64,000 nt of DNA from Fallopia convolvulus (taxonomy: Eukaryota; Streptophyta; Magnoliopsida; Caryophyllales; Polygonaceae). The position numbers and the translations under genes are program-made. Positions 44,674-56,172 of the stretch are shown here, in pieces (position 1 is the stretch's first letter; every line of letters begins with the position of its first letter). The notes beneath the pieces were generated by a model. The model was not told the origin of the DNA. It made no database searches and worked only from the letters and a program-made list of their open reading frames with translations. The stretch spans positions 13,682,501 through 13,746,500 of the forward strand of contig OZ024724.1 of assembly GCA_964016875.1 (NCBI GenBank). Reading direction: 5' to 3'.

Positions 44674-47600
44674 CAGAGGCGGAGCGAGGGGGGCGAAGGG
44701 TGGCGGCCGCCCCCCTTTCCGCCGGAAAAAAAAAGAGTATTACTGGTGCTACAGTGGTACCGGAGGAGGGAATCACCAAAGAAGAGGGATGTTTTTATTT
44801 TTAGAGTCGTCGGATCAGACTATCAGAGAGGTTGAAGATGAATCATTTTTTTAATAAAACACCCAAAACGACATCGTTTTTTTACATTAAAAAAAATCTT
44901 TTACCAACCCTAAAATATTTTCACTTTTTTTTACGCAAAACCCTTGCCTTCTGTTATTAGCTCTTCCGCCGACGTTGTTCACTTGTTCGACTTCGATCAG
45001 AGTATGATACTCTAAATCAGCGGCGCACAAAACCAGTTCGCCTCGCCACCTGTCGCCCACCGCCTCTATTGCGCCGTCGTGCGTCCGCCGCCCTCCTCGA
45101 TTGACGCTCTGACTCCTCCTTCGGTAGTTCGGTTCCACACTTTCAACTTCCATGTTCCACCGTTATTTTAATTTCTAATTTCAAACTTAAATTGAAAATT
45201 GTAATTTTAGGATTTTGTATGTTGAATTATTGATCATAGTTTTAATTTATAAAGTATAATTGTATTAGCTAGTGGATTATTTGTGAAATCACGTTATAGA
45301 AAAGTCAAAAGTGTAATTTGATCAATTTATCTATACAACATTAGATGCTACAGACTATACTTTTATTAGTTGAATTGTTTGTAATCTTTCATTGTAGAGT
45401 AAATAAAATTTGCTTGAATTGAATTATTTTAATAGGAATATGAAGAAATACTTTGCTCCTGTTTCAAGTCATGAGTCTGTAGTTATTCCCACTGAATCTC
45501 TTAATGTTGATGAGAATCTTGGTCCTTCGAGAGAAAAAAGAGCACGGTCTGAAAATACATGCGATGCTGTTGTTATTAGTGATCCAGCATTGAGAAAACC
45601 AATGAATGATTATGATCCTCGGGTTCGAGAGGATGTTAGAAGAGAGTATGTGGTTAAAGGTCCTTGTCAACCACTTTCTCACACATTTCCAAGAACGGTT
45701 ATCGGGGCTACATCAAGATGTTTTCAAGTTGAGTGGTTCAAGACTTGGGATTGGTTAGAGTATAGTGTTTGTGAAGATGCTGCATTTTGTTTTTAGTGTT
45801 ATCTCTTTAGATGTAATGTGGGAAAAAGATCTGGGGATGAGGTGTTTGTCAAAACAGGATTTCGTAATTGGAAGAAGGCTACTAAGACATTTACAGATCA
45901 TGTGGGGGGAATAGGTAGTGCACACAATGAAGCTCGAATTTCATTCTTTGCTTTCAAAGATCAAAGGCAAAGTGTAACTAGAAAGATAGTTTCTGGAACA
46001 CGAGAATTAAATACTGCATATCGTGCTCGTTTGACTGCAAGTGTTGATGTTGCTAGATTGCTACTTGGGCAAGGATTAGCTTTTCGGGGGCATGATGAGT
46101 CTATAGACTCATTAAATAGAGGAAATTTCTTGGAAATTCTTGATTGGTATAGTTCAAGCAATCCTGATGTTGAAAAGGTGGCGAAGGAGAATGCCCCAGA
46201 AAACCACAAACTTACTTCTCCACAGATTCAAAAAGAAATTATTAGTGCATGTGCAGCAGAGACAACAAAAGCCATAATAAGTGATATTGGAGGTAAATTC
46301 TTTTCTATATTGATTGATGAGGCTCATGATAGTTCAGTGAAAGAGCAAATGGCTATTGTTGTAAGGTATGTAAAGAACGACGGTACAGTGGTGGAACGGT
46401 TTCTTGGAGTTGTTCATGTTATTGGCACTACTGCTCTATCTTTGAAAAGTGGTGTTGATGTTTTTTTTGCTAAACATGGGTTATCTGTCTCTCGGTTAAG
46501 AGGTCAAGGATATGATGGAGCTTCTAATATGCGAGGTGAGCTTAATGGATTGAAGACTCTTGTTTTAAATGAAAATCCATGTGCTAGGTATATTCATTGT
46601 TTTGCTCACCAACTCCAATTAGTTGTTGTGGCCGTTTGTCAATCAAATCGGTTTGTAAGTGATTTCTTTGAGTATTTGTCTATGATTACAAATATGGTGG
46701 GAGCTTCTTGTAAAAGAAAAGATGAGTTTAGGCAAAAACAGCATGAATCCTTGGTGGAGAAGTTAGAAAAAGGTGAAATTGAAACTGGGAGAGGATTGAA
46801 TCAACAGACAACTTTCACTCGGCCAGGAGCTACACCTTGGGGTTCACACTTTACAACCATTATCCGTATTCTCTCTTCGTGGTCCCCAACCATTGAGGTG
46901 CTTGACAATGTATTTCATGATGGAAATGATTCAAAAAGTCGAGGACTTGCTGATAGTTTGATTAAAAAATGGAGAGTTATCAATTTGTGTTTATTGCTCA
47001 CTTGATGAAGGTAATATTGGGATTGACAAATGGTTTGTCACAATTCTTGCAACAAAAAGACCAAAACATTATTGATGCCATGAGTTTGGTTCAAAACACT
47101 AAGAGCAAATTGCAAGATCTGAGGAAGAAAGGATGGGATGAGTTCTTAGGAGAGGTTAACAATTTTTGTGCAGAGAATGATATTATAGTTCTCAACATGG
47201 AAGATAATGCTCCAAGTCGCACTCGTTCTAGACGTGCTTCCAATTATGGCCATCACTTTGAATTTGATATATTCAATGAGGTATTTCTATTTCATTGTTT
47301 CTTTATTTAACTATTGAAAGAGTTATTTATTAATCGAACTAATATCATGCTACATTTGTAGGTTCTTGATCGAATTAGTCAAGAAATGGCTAATCGTTTC
47401 AATGAGTCAAGCACAGAATTACTCACATGTATAGCTTGCCTTGATCCTAAGAGCTCATTTTCCAATTTCAATGTGTCAAAATTGCTTCACCTTGCAGAGT
47501 TATATCCACAAGACTTTCCAATGTGTGATCGAATGGAGCTTCAAGAGCAATTAAAGATGTGGATTTTTGAAATGAGAGGAAATGAAAAATATTCCACATT

Positions 47601-48038
47601 GCAGAGTATTGGAGATCTTGCAAAGAAGATGGTTGAGGTCGGAATTCATAATGCTTTTCACTTGGCATATCGTCGTATCGAGTTGGCTTTAGTGTTACTA
47701 GTTGCGACTGCTACTGTGGAAAGAGCCTTCTCTGCGATGAATATTATCAAGACAGATTTGCGTAAAAAAATGGGAGATGAATCTCTTATTGATTGTTTGG
47801 TGTGCTATATTGAGAAGGATGTTTTTAGAAGCCTTGATAATGAAGTTATTATTCAGCACTTTCAAAATATGAAAACTCGTAGACTAGATTTACCTCCTTT
47901 ACACTAAGTTTAGATACAATGATTAGTTATTATTATACATTTTATATGAAACTTTTTTATAATTATTTGTTATTTTAAATTAATATAATATTATTTATTT
48001 TTCGCCCCCTCTTTCAATTATTTCTGGCTCCGCCACTG
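44674..48038 (+). mobile_element. hAT element with ZMYM1/TTF-type transposase
   Basis: Inverted ends CAGAGGCGGAGCGAG and, reversed, CAGTGGCGGAGCCAG. The 8-bp duplication TCTGCATG (44666-44673) and TCTGCGTG (48039-48046) has one mismatch. It interrupts the Tekay protease frame, which resumes at 48039. It carries one transposase gene (45440-47907). The left 700 bp is a non-coding GC-rich then AT-rich leader. Confidence 0.93.
45440..47907 (+). pseudogene. hAT transposase, TTF-type zinc finger (ZMYM1-like)
   Basis: ATG at 45440 (MKKYFAP). A TTF-type finger region (EDAAFCF, CYLFRC) is broken by a TAG at about 45796. Next come the DUF4371-type block (ARLLLGQGLAFRGHDES) and the RNase H-like core with SILIDEAHDSSVKEQM, LRGQGYDGASNMRG and ARYIHCFAHQLQL. 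One A missing from a run near 46965 shifts the frame. The frame resumes at 46969 and an intron at 47281-47361 (GTATTT...TTGTAG) separates DIFNE from VLDRISQ. The end is the hAT dimerisation region (ATATVERAFSAMNIIKT). Only one stop and one 1-bp shift break about 800 residues, so decay is recent. Confidence 0.9.
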
Positions 48039-48046
48039 TCTGCGTG

Positions 48047-48418
48047 CGTTGATAGACTAGGGTTGACTTGCTCGGAGGGTACATCCTTTATGGTGGGACT
48101 GCCCGATGGTAGTAAGGTGAGAGGAAATAGAGAAATACTTCATTGTCCTATTAGGATTGGGGGTAGGGATTGGTTTGCAGACTTTATTGTGATACAATTT
48201 TCGCCTAGTGATGATCTTATTTTGGGGATGGACTAGATGAGACGTTATAAAGCAGTATTAGATGCACATAAGGGTACAATCACTGTGACTGCAGATGATG
48301 GGACTATACATGTATGTCAAGATCCAAAGCAGGAGGGTCTTGGATCAGTGATCAATATGGTGAAAGCCGCTAAGTTGCTTAATGATGGGTGTGTGGGTTA
48401 TTGGTGTTATGTTCTAGA
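48047..48418 (+). pseudogene. Second Tekay-like protease, second half
   Basis: Resumes after the hAT element with VDRLGLTCSEG and continues through DLILGMD to GYWCYVL, matching residues of the 4110 element after DTGATH. A TAG at about 48234 follows GMD, where Trp is expected. It stops at 48418 where the gag-only element is inserted; reverse transcriptase would lie beyond that insertion, outside the window. Confidence 0.85.
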
Positions 48419-48784
48419 TGTAACATCCGCTAAATTCCAAATAAATAAAAATGAATAATTATCCCAATAATTTTTTTTTTAAATAGAGAAGTTAATAATC
48501 TTTATAATTTCTTTTTATATTATAAAAGGTTAACCAAATGACAATTAAGAATTCATTTAAATATATTAAGCAAGTCAAGTTTTTATTTAAATATTTTTTT
48601 CTCTTAGAAAGAAAGTGCAATTATTTTTTTATAATTTTCTTAATAAATTATAGAAAATGTTATAAGGGATTATTAAAGTGTAAAAGTTATTCAAATAAAA
48701 TAGATTGTTATAAATTTCGAATTTTATTAATGGAGTGCTACAAGCATAAAAATTATACAAAGCAAAATAAATAAAAAGGAGTCA

Positions 48785-48866
48785 AGAGCCGGGACTTGAA
48801 CCCGAGACCTCTCGCTCCTTACATACAAGCACACACTCCCCTCTATTCTCGCTAGACCAAGTAAAC
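48785..48866 (-). other. tRNA-like sequence with pol III A and B boxes
   Basis: On the minus strand TGGTCTAGCGAG resembles an A box and GGTTCAAGTCC a B box, about 45 bp apart, with a short CGGG/CCCG T-stem. No acceptor stem forms, so it is not a functional tRNA. The 3' LTR keeps it at about 57980-58065. Confidence 0.45.
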
Positions 48867-49499
48867 TTTCTTACTCATTCATCCAACCTTTTTTTATCTA
48901 ATATCAGATAACTCTTCTTCATCTTCCAAAAAGACATCAAAATGATGTCTGATTGAATTGACGTAGATTTGAATGGAGCCAATGCATGCTCTTCTCCCAC
49001 CTCCTTTGCCTTGCAAGACCATCCTTCCTACATCATATTATCATCACCATCAAACAAACACAAAATTGCCCAATAAACATCAATCTTCCTCATCTCCATT
49101 GGTGAGATTCCATAGCCATAAAGGGCTGATTTCTCTTCTTAGAAGACACATAATCTCTCTTCACTCTCTCCCTAAGCCTTATTGCTCTCCCAATTGTCAA
49201 AATCCAGCCTAGATTCAATTTCCCCTTTGCTGATTTTTTCCTTCAAAACACCATTAAACCCTAGCCTTTCACCACCAAGCCACCACCGGACCACCACTGG
49301 GCCGCCCAACCACCTGCGCGTCGTCCAAGGACCGCCGGAGCACCACCAGCGTCGCCCTCCACCGTCGAGTTGCTGCTGGGCGTCGTTCCTCCTGTGCGTG
49401 GATCTAGTTGTACGTGAAAAGCAGAAGAAGGAGGAAGAAGAATGAAGAGGAGTTGGGCCTAATTTTTGGGTAATTTCTAATTAATCTTGGACTAGAATT

Positions 49500-51080
49500 T
49501 TAAGCCCAAAACACTTATTAAAAATCAGTTTATAAATATTAATTTTTGAAATATTAAAAATCAGATTTATAAAATATAAATACTAGTACATAGATCTTAA
49601 TAAAAATATACATGCTTGTAAGATTCAAGAGAAAATAAAATTTATAAATTATAAAATAAATCCTAATAAATTGTAAGGAGTATAGTAGTGTTTTTAGGCA
49701 TGTAAATGATGAATTTAAAAATATATTACTTGGTTGTATTTTATTTTTAATGATTAAGGAAATAGAGTAAGATAATGATATTTAATATATCTAGGCTTTA
49801 TTAAAAAGGAAAATAGACTTACATGTTTTTAATCTTATTATAAATTTGGAAATAATATGGATAAGATATTTTTTATCATAAGATAATTAATAGGAATGAG
49901 TTGAAAACTAAAAAGATATACTAGTTATAAGATATGTATATAGTAAAGTATGGAATATAAAAGATATTTGTTGTTGGGAAGAGATATATTAACGATATTA
50001 TCAATACTCATAGATGTAAAATATTATTAAAATAATATGATAGATGAGAAGTAATATTATTAAAGATATAAACTTTTATTATTATATGATTAATATGACT
50101 ATGAAGTAAACTAGGTTATTATATGATTTTAGTTATAATATATGATAATGATGTTAGAATATCTAAGACATAGTATAATAATAATAAATGGTAGAGAAAC
50201 CTTATAAAAACATTATTATTTCAAAGATTGTAGTCATGGACTATAGTTTGACTTTAAATATTGATTATTATAAAAGAATAATATTAATAATTGTTATATT
50301 ATTAGAGTCACCATGGGAGAAAAATATTAATTTAATAATCTCTAAGTGTAGAGAATTATTGCAAGACATATGTTCTAAGTTTAAATATAAGAAGTATGAT
50401 CTTATAATGATTTTATAATATTTTATAGTTATAAGGATTGCTTGCATGAAAAGAAATAGGTAAGATATATGAAAGATATTATTTTATAACCTAAAATATT
50501 ATAATAATGGACTATAAGTATGAAGTAGAATATTTTTATAAACCATATGATGTGAAAAGAACTATAGGATTAAAATAAATAAGATTAAGTTAATATATGT
50601 TAAATTTAGGAAGTTACCTTATAAAGAAAGTAGAAAGCCCTAAGTATGGAAACTTCCAAGGAAATAGATTATGAGTCCATTAGCTTTATTTAGTGTGAAT
50701 TATATAATTAAATAAAATTCTATTAAGAGAATATTATTAATAAAGTATTCTTGGTGAGGGAAATAATATTCTAAGTTCACTAAGGAATAATGAGAATTTA
50801 TAAGTAATATTTTAAACTAAGACAAGTACATAAAAAGGTTAAAGTGAATTTCTTATAATTTAAAGAAAACTTATAGTTTTACAAGAAAAATACTTCTAGG
50901 CAAAGTATAGTATGTTATGAAATCTTACTTGCTTACTTATATTAAAGAAATAAGAAATAAAGTTATAAGAGATTTATTTTAGTAAAGGTTTTATGGAATA
51001 ATAAGGATATTACAAAACCAAAATAATAATGAAGGAATATTATTATTTTAAATAACCTTCTAAATTATTACAATAATAAT
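49500..51080. repeat. 1.6-kb AT-rich block within the long LTR
   Basis: Almost pure A/T with TAAGATAT and TTATAATA words and no coding frames of substance. Because the 3' LTR is truncated before this point, I cannot tell whether it is part of the LTR or a later insertion. Confidence 0.6.
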
Positions 51081-52470
51081 TTAGAATTCCGCTTCTCTTA
51101 TAGAAGTATTATAAGAGAGAACCCGAGTTAAGAAGAATCCGTTTTCGTTATATAAGCCGTTCGTAAATTTCGTGTCGATAGGTCGGAATCCTCGCTCATA
51201 GTCGTGAACCACATAGTTCCGTCAAAGCTCGATTGTTAGAACTCGCCAAAGCTAAGGCAAGTGGAATTTCCCCTTGTGACCTTTTATATTTCATTCCGTG
51301 AAAATTCTCGATGTTGGGAACAACGTGTATGCTTAAATAAAAATGAACCTAGGAAATATCGATTGCTAGAAATAACGACTATTGTTAGCATAGTACGCTT
51401 TACATTCCTATGTTAGGATTATTATGCTAGTGTGATTGTTATCTTGATTGTTTGCGATCTCGCTCAGAAATCAATGTCGAACGAACTAGAGAGGGGTGCG
51501 GAATAGCCGACGCCTCTATATCACCTTACTAAGTCGTACGTCCATACGACTTTCGGGATCATGATCTCCATCCGCTCCGATTGCAAGGAGGGATTGTGCG
51601 TACTCTAGCTAAGTGCCGAAGAATTGAAGTTCTCCCTCGGGTGGCTCGGATTATCCGTGTCCCACCACTTCCTATTCAAAATCATAAATGAAATCGAATG
51701 TCTTTTTGTCACTAAAGAAGATAAGTGCTAATGCACAATTAAGACACCAAAACCGGACCGGTCTCAAATGATCGACCCGACTCTCGGTCCGCTCAGGGCG
51801 CGAGAGGTTTTTTTTTTACTTGTATAAATTATTCGCGTTCCCAACATACTTTCTACTCTAACGAAGTCTACAATCTAGTAGTTCTTCTATCGCTCATCGA
51901 GTTATCTTCGTTTAAGATATACTCTCCTTTGAACAGCTAAAGCTCCACATAAACAAGCCTTATTGTATAGCCTCATCGTAAACACAACCCGATTATCTCT
52001 TTCGACAATAATTTGAAATTACCGAAATACCCTCGGGAAGTTCCATTCCCGCTTGCTTAGTCTCTTAGACTAATTCTTCTTTTCCACATGTTTGCCTGGC
52101 ATTCTATCGCCCCTCGCGAATTATGTCAGAATCTAGGAATCCCCACAAGGCGTGAAGTGAAGTGAAGACGAAGGAAGAACAAGGATTTTCAAGATGTACC
52201 TTTCTATTATTTTGCTTTTGTTTCATTACGTTTCAAGGACAAGCAGATTTTGCATTTCAATTCCGAACAACTTTATGTTTGAAAACAATGTAAGATGTTT
52301 TGTAAGAACCAAGTCTCCCTCGGGGGCACCTTTTCTCGTTATGTATTATGTTTTTATTCCGCATTTTAATTGTTCTATATCATTCTAAAAGCCTTGGGTG
52401 ACTTTGGACGGTAAAGTCCGAGGTCACTGGCGGTAATACCCAATGTTGTAAAATAGGGGTGTTACAATTG

Positions 52471-52482
52471 TGGTATTAGAGC
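52471..52482 (+). other. Primer-binding site, variant tRNA-iMet type
   Basis: TGGTATTAGAGC, four bases after the LTR ends. It has the same single change as at 42847. It supports the 52466 boundary. Confidence 0.78.
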
Positions 52483-53178
52483 TAAATGTTTTGTTTTTAA
52501 AACCGAGAGTTTTAAAACCGAAAACTTTTGAAAACCGAGAACTTTTAAAACCTTAACTTTTACTTCCGCTATTTGAGACTTTCAATCATAGAAAAAAAAA
52601 TTTCCTTCTACATTCCTTGAAGAAAACTTAGGATTTATAACTTTCCTCTTGGAACTTCTTAGCTAAGAAAACCCTCTTAAAAATGTTTGAAACTTTAGAT
52701 ACCATGTATTTAGTTCTAGAACTAACGTTTTTATAAAATTCCCTTTCTATCCTTCGAAAACTTAAGTCGTACGAATATTCCAATTCAAGTAGAATTTTAA
52801 ACACTTCTTTAGAAATTTATAAAATACTCGCACCTTCACACTAGGGAACTTGTTAGTAATCTCAACACTTATTTCTTAAAAACTTAAGTAATATAAGTCT
52901 TTCAACTTTTAAACTCTAGACATTTTCGATATAACTTTTTGGTAAACTTAACTTTCACCTTAGTAAACTTGTTGGTAAAGCAAGAAATTTTCGTCTTAGT
53001 AACGTGTTCAAAAAGAATTTCCTAGACTCTTTAATTGGGCCAAGAAAATGAAAAGTCTTAAAGTAAACATTTTATATGTGATTTTTTTTATAAACAATGC
53101 CTTAACTTCCTTCAACATGTATTCGCCTTATAGAATCAAAGGATATTCTATATAAACGCCTTCTTCTCCTCTACAGAA
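52483..53178. other. Leader of the gag-only element
   Basis: AT-rich leader between PBS and the first ORF, with repeated AACTTTTAAAACC-type words near 52495-52560. No coding capacity seen. Confidence 0.55.
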
Positions 53179-53982
53179 ATGGTACTCACTAGAAGCCAAA
53201 CCCGAATCAGGGAAGAAGCCAAAAAGGCCGCTCAAGAGCTTGACGAGGCTTTCGCTCAATGGCCATTTTTGCCAAATGGATACCCCGAGGACAACTCCGA
53301 GCTAGCACTACAAGAGGAGATGCATGAAAAGGCACCCGAGGTGAATCTCGAGGATTAAAACCTTGAAGAAGCATACCCCGAAGGAGGAGTTAATAATTCA
53401 CTTCACGACCAATCAAGTCCGGAAATCACTGAGCATGAGTTCTCGGGATATCATCCATGGGGACACATGACGGACACTCCACGTCACCAAACCACAAGTC
53501 AAGTTCCAATGACCTATAAAGTGGATGGATGGGCTAACTGGACTCAAGGAGAGTCATCCCATCACCAAGCAAATGGTCAAGCAAGAAACCCATCTCCAAT
53601 CATTGACCCAAACCCAATGAGGATTCGTCAGCCAGATTACGACGATCTCCTCCAACGTAAAGGGGTAGGGTCGGAAGAAATAAGGTCCTACCAGAATGTG
53701 GATGTTCTTCCCCCTGAAGACGTTGGTCCAAGACGAACCCGTTACATGAACTATGACCTCTTAGAGAGACGTAAAGAAGGATGGCTAAACAGACAAATGG
53801 CCGAACAAGATGAATTGTTCCAAGTCGAAGTCCGACTAAGCGAACTTCGTGCAAAGAGTGCGTATCGTCTCAAGCAGATTGAACAAGCCAACTTAGTATT
53901 GGACAATGAGAGCGGCATTCTTGATGAGAATCTCTTCGACGACCATTTCCTCGATAAGTATAGTTACCCCAACCGTCCCTAG
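53179..53982 (+). pseudogene. Upstream ORF of the gag-only element, function unknown
   Basis: ATG at 53179 (MVLTRSQTRIREEAKKAAQE) to the stop at 53980, about 267 codons in one frame with a single TAA at 53356. The protein is acidic and hydrophilic, with a basic, Arg-rich start and a charged, likely coiled-coil C-terminal half (NRQMAEQDELFQVEVRLSEL). I recognise no domain. It precedes gag by about 1 kb. It may be a split-off gag N-terminus or an accessory protein; the near-intact frame suggests it was maintained until recently. Confidence 0.6.
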
Positions 53983-55020
53983 GCTTTGTCTTAATTGTAT
54001 CTCCTCGTTGTAAAGGAGGGAGCTAGTCCGCTCCTCTCGACTTTCGTTTTGTCCTTGAATAGTCACGTCGATAGTAGCTTTGTTTTCGTCCCTAGTGTAA
54101 TGGCTTATTATGTAGAGCCTTTTGTAATTCGTTTCCATAAAAAGTTCTAATAAAAATTTTCTCTCTTCTCTAAACTTACGCGTCCTTTCTTGCCTATACT
54201 TGGCAACGAAAACAACTATATCCTTCTTTAATATATAGGATTTCGGATATTCTATATGAATGTCGATTATTAGCCTTTTACAAAAAAAGGTTCTACCAGA
54301 AGATAAATTCATGCACATAGGGAATGAGAAGAAGTCACGTTAACTAGAGGGAATACTTACGTTTCCATAGAGTCAAACTTACTGAGCCAGTGACTCGCGG
54401 GAAGATAGAAATTTCCAAAGAGGACACCAAGGAAGGCTTAGTCGACTAAAGATCTAGCATGTCTCTACGAAACCCGATCTCGAAACAGATTATCGAGAGG
54501 TATGTAAGGGACAAACAATGCTCTAGCAAGAAAGAAATGGTAGAAAATTCTAACTACTGAAAGATTTATTAATCCGACGTACCGACAAGTAGATAGGAAT
54601 TGCTCAACTAGCATATGGAAGCTTGGCGTGATATTTGATTTTGTCAACCGATTAAGCCAACCACATTAAGACTATGCGAAAGCCACATCATGGACTTTTC
54701 TTCGCCTCGATTTTGATAAGTCAACACGGTGACATATGAAGTTAGAAAAGAAGTTGCTAGGACCAAGACATTTTGGGACATATAAATTCGCTAAGTTGCC
54801 CGACATGCCTAGTGAGTCATGAAGTTTCCCCATCATTTGGACGATTAGTGGACACGTATTCCTATTCGTCATAACTAAATTAGTACTCTTCCCTACTCGA
54901 CGTTACTTATTTCCAACCTTTGTTTTCCATTAATTAGTTCGGATAATCCTCTTACACCTTGTTAACCATTCCTTCCTTGTAGACCTTAGAAAAACAAATT
55001 AAAAATTTCAGCGACAAAGA
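53983..55020. other. 1-kb non-coding spacer between the two ORFs
   Basis: No credible frame. It ends with AAAAATTTCAG just before the gag ATG (ten bases upstream of 55021), which could be a splice acceptor joining an upstream exon to gag. Confidence 0.45.
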
Positions 55021-56172
55021 ATGGAGGACCCTCAAGAGAAAAACTATAGGAGCACCTTTGTTTGCAATCCGCCTCAGGAAAATCATCGAGGGTCTAAGAA
55101 CCCTAGGCAAAATCAAGAGGACCCAAATCAACAAGTTTCGTGCCCACCAAGGACGGTGGAAAGTGGTCCTTTAAGGATCGGAGCTGCAAGAGGGCACGTG
55201 GAGCAATTCAGTCATGAGATGTTTCCAACTACATTGCTCGACGTGAAGAAGATAGCGGGAGGAGGTCAAACTAGCAACGCAAAGGATAACATCGTTCAGA
55301 CTTGTTCATCAATAATTTGCTTAGAGTGTGACAAGAACCTGCAAACTTTTTCCTCATTGAAGCCAGACCTTTATGACGGTACGGGAGAAACCAACGTGAT
55401 AGTAAGATGGTTCGTACAAATGGAATGCCTCCTAAGCACGCTTGAGTGCAAAGAAGTGGAAAAGGTGCACCTTGCCTCCCTTCAGCTAAGGGAAGGAGCA
55501 CGAGAATGGTGGGAAATTTCAAACTTGTCGGAACAACCAAGTTTGAATTGGGCAATGTTCAAAGCAAAGTTGTTGTATCACTTCTGGACAACTTGGGAAA
55601 AAGAGAAGCTCTATACGGTTCCTTACCAAAAGATTGGTGGACCAAGCATACCCGAGGCAATGAAGCTTAAATCCCAAATGGGAGGTGCCACAAAGAAATA
55701 CCCCACTAAGGCAGAGAGAATTCAACGGTTTCATGAATTACTGAGCCCAGAAATAAAAGCTCTGATGAGTTATCGCAAGTGCACAACGTTGGGAGAATAT
55801 GTGGATGCGGCCCACATGGCAAAATCCTTACTCGAGGAACCCGCACCAAGGGTAGAAGATTGGGGACAACCTCATAACAAGGAGAATGGCAAATTTAAGA
55901 GGGCAGACTCTCCACAAAGTTCATGCTGGTCAAAGAAGAGCAAGACTGGGTCCGAGCCAACTAAGTCTAAACCATTCCAAGGCTCGAAAACCAAGAAGAG
56001 CTCTATAGTCTGTCACAACTGCGGAGAACCGGGTCATATCAACCGAAACTGTACCAAGAATCCTAGGAAGTGCTTCAACTGCGGGAAAGACGGACATCTC
56101 CGCCAATTTTGTAGACAACCAGCAAATAAGTCAGGACCAACTCGCTCCGACACAGTGTCCCAATACCCTTAG
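55021..56172 (+). CDS. Gag protein with two zinc knuckles
   Basis: An intact 383-codon frame. The central capsid-like region contains LKPDLYDGTGE, VRWFVQMECLLSTL, and AREWWE, followed by YTVPYQK and AERIQRFHELLSPEIKALM, as in chromoviral retrotrans-gag domains. A Lys/Ser-rich stretch precedes two CCHC knuckles, CHNCGEPGHINRNC and CFNCGKDGHLRQFC, which bind the element RNA during packaging. Unlike autonomous elements it stops soon after the knuckles with no protease. It is the only uninterrupted element protein in the window, consistent with recent selection or recent movement. Assembly would rely on polymerase functions from another element. Confidence 0.88.
   Translation: MEDPQEKNYRSTFVCNPPQENHRGSKNPRQNQEDPNQQVSCPPRTVESGPLRIGAARGHVEQFSHEMFPTTLLDVKKIAGGGQTSNAKDNIVQTCSSIICLECDKNLQTFSSLKPDLYDGTGETNVIVRWFVQMECLLSTLECKEVEKVHLASLQLREGAREWWEISNLSEQPSLNWAMFKAKLLYHFWTTWEKEKLYTVPYQKIGGPSIPEAMKLKSQMGGATKKYPTKAERIQRFHELLSPEIKALMSYRKCTTLGEYVDAAHMAKSLLEEPAPRVEDWGQPHNKENGKFKRADSPQSSCWSKKSKTGSEPTKSKPFQGSKTKKSSIVCHNCGEPGHINRNCTKNPRKCFNCGKDGHLRQFCRQPANKSGPTRSDTVSQYP

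Larger units (their letters stand above)
48419..52466 (+). repeat. 5' LTR of the gag-only element (4048 bp)
   Basis: Begins TGTAACATCCGC and ends GGGTGTTACA. The first 890 bp match 57621-58511 with scattered differences. It contains a tRNA-like antisense pol III signal (48785-48866), a genic-looking segment (48970-49445), a long AT-rich block (49500-51080), and a 3' portion typical of Tekay LTRs (AAGCTAAGGCAAGTGG at about 51250; GGCGGTAATACCC near the end). The length is unusually large. Confidence 0.88.

Noticed and set aside
48788..48863. A tRNA gene
   Set aside because: A and B boxes are present but no acceptor stem or regular anticodon arm can be formed.
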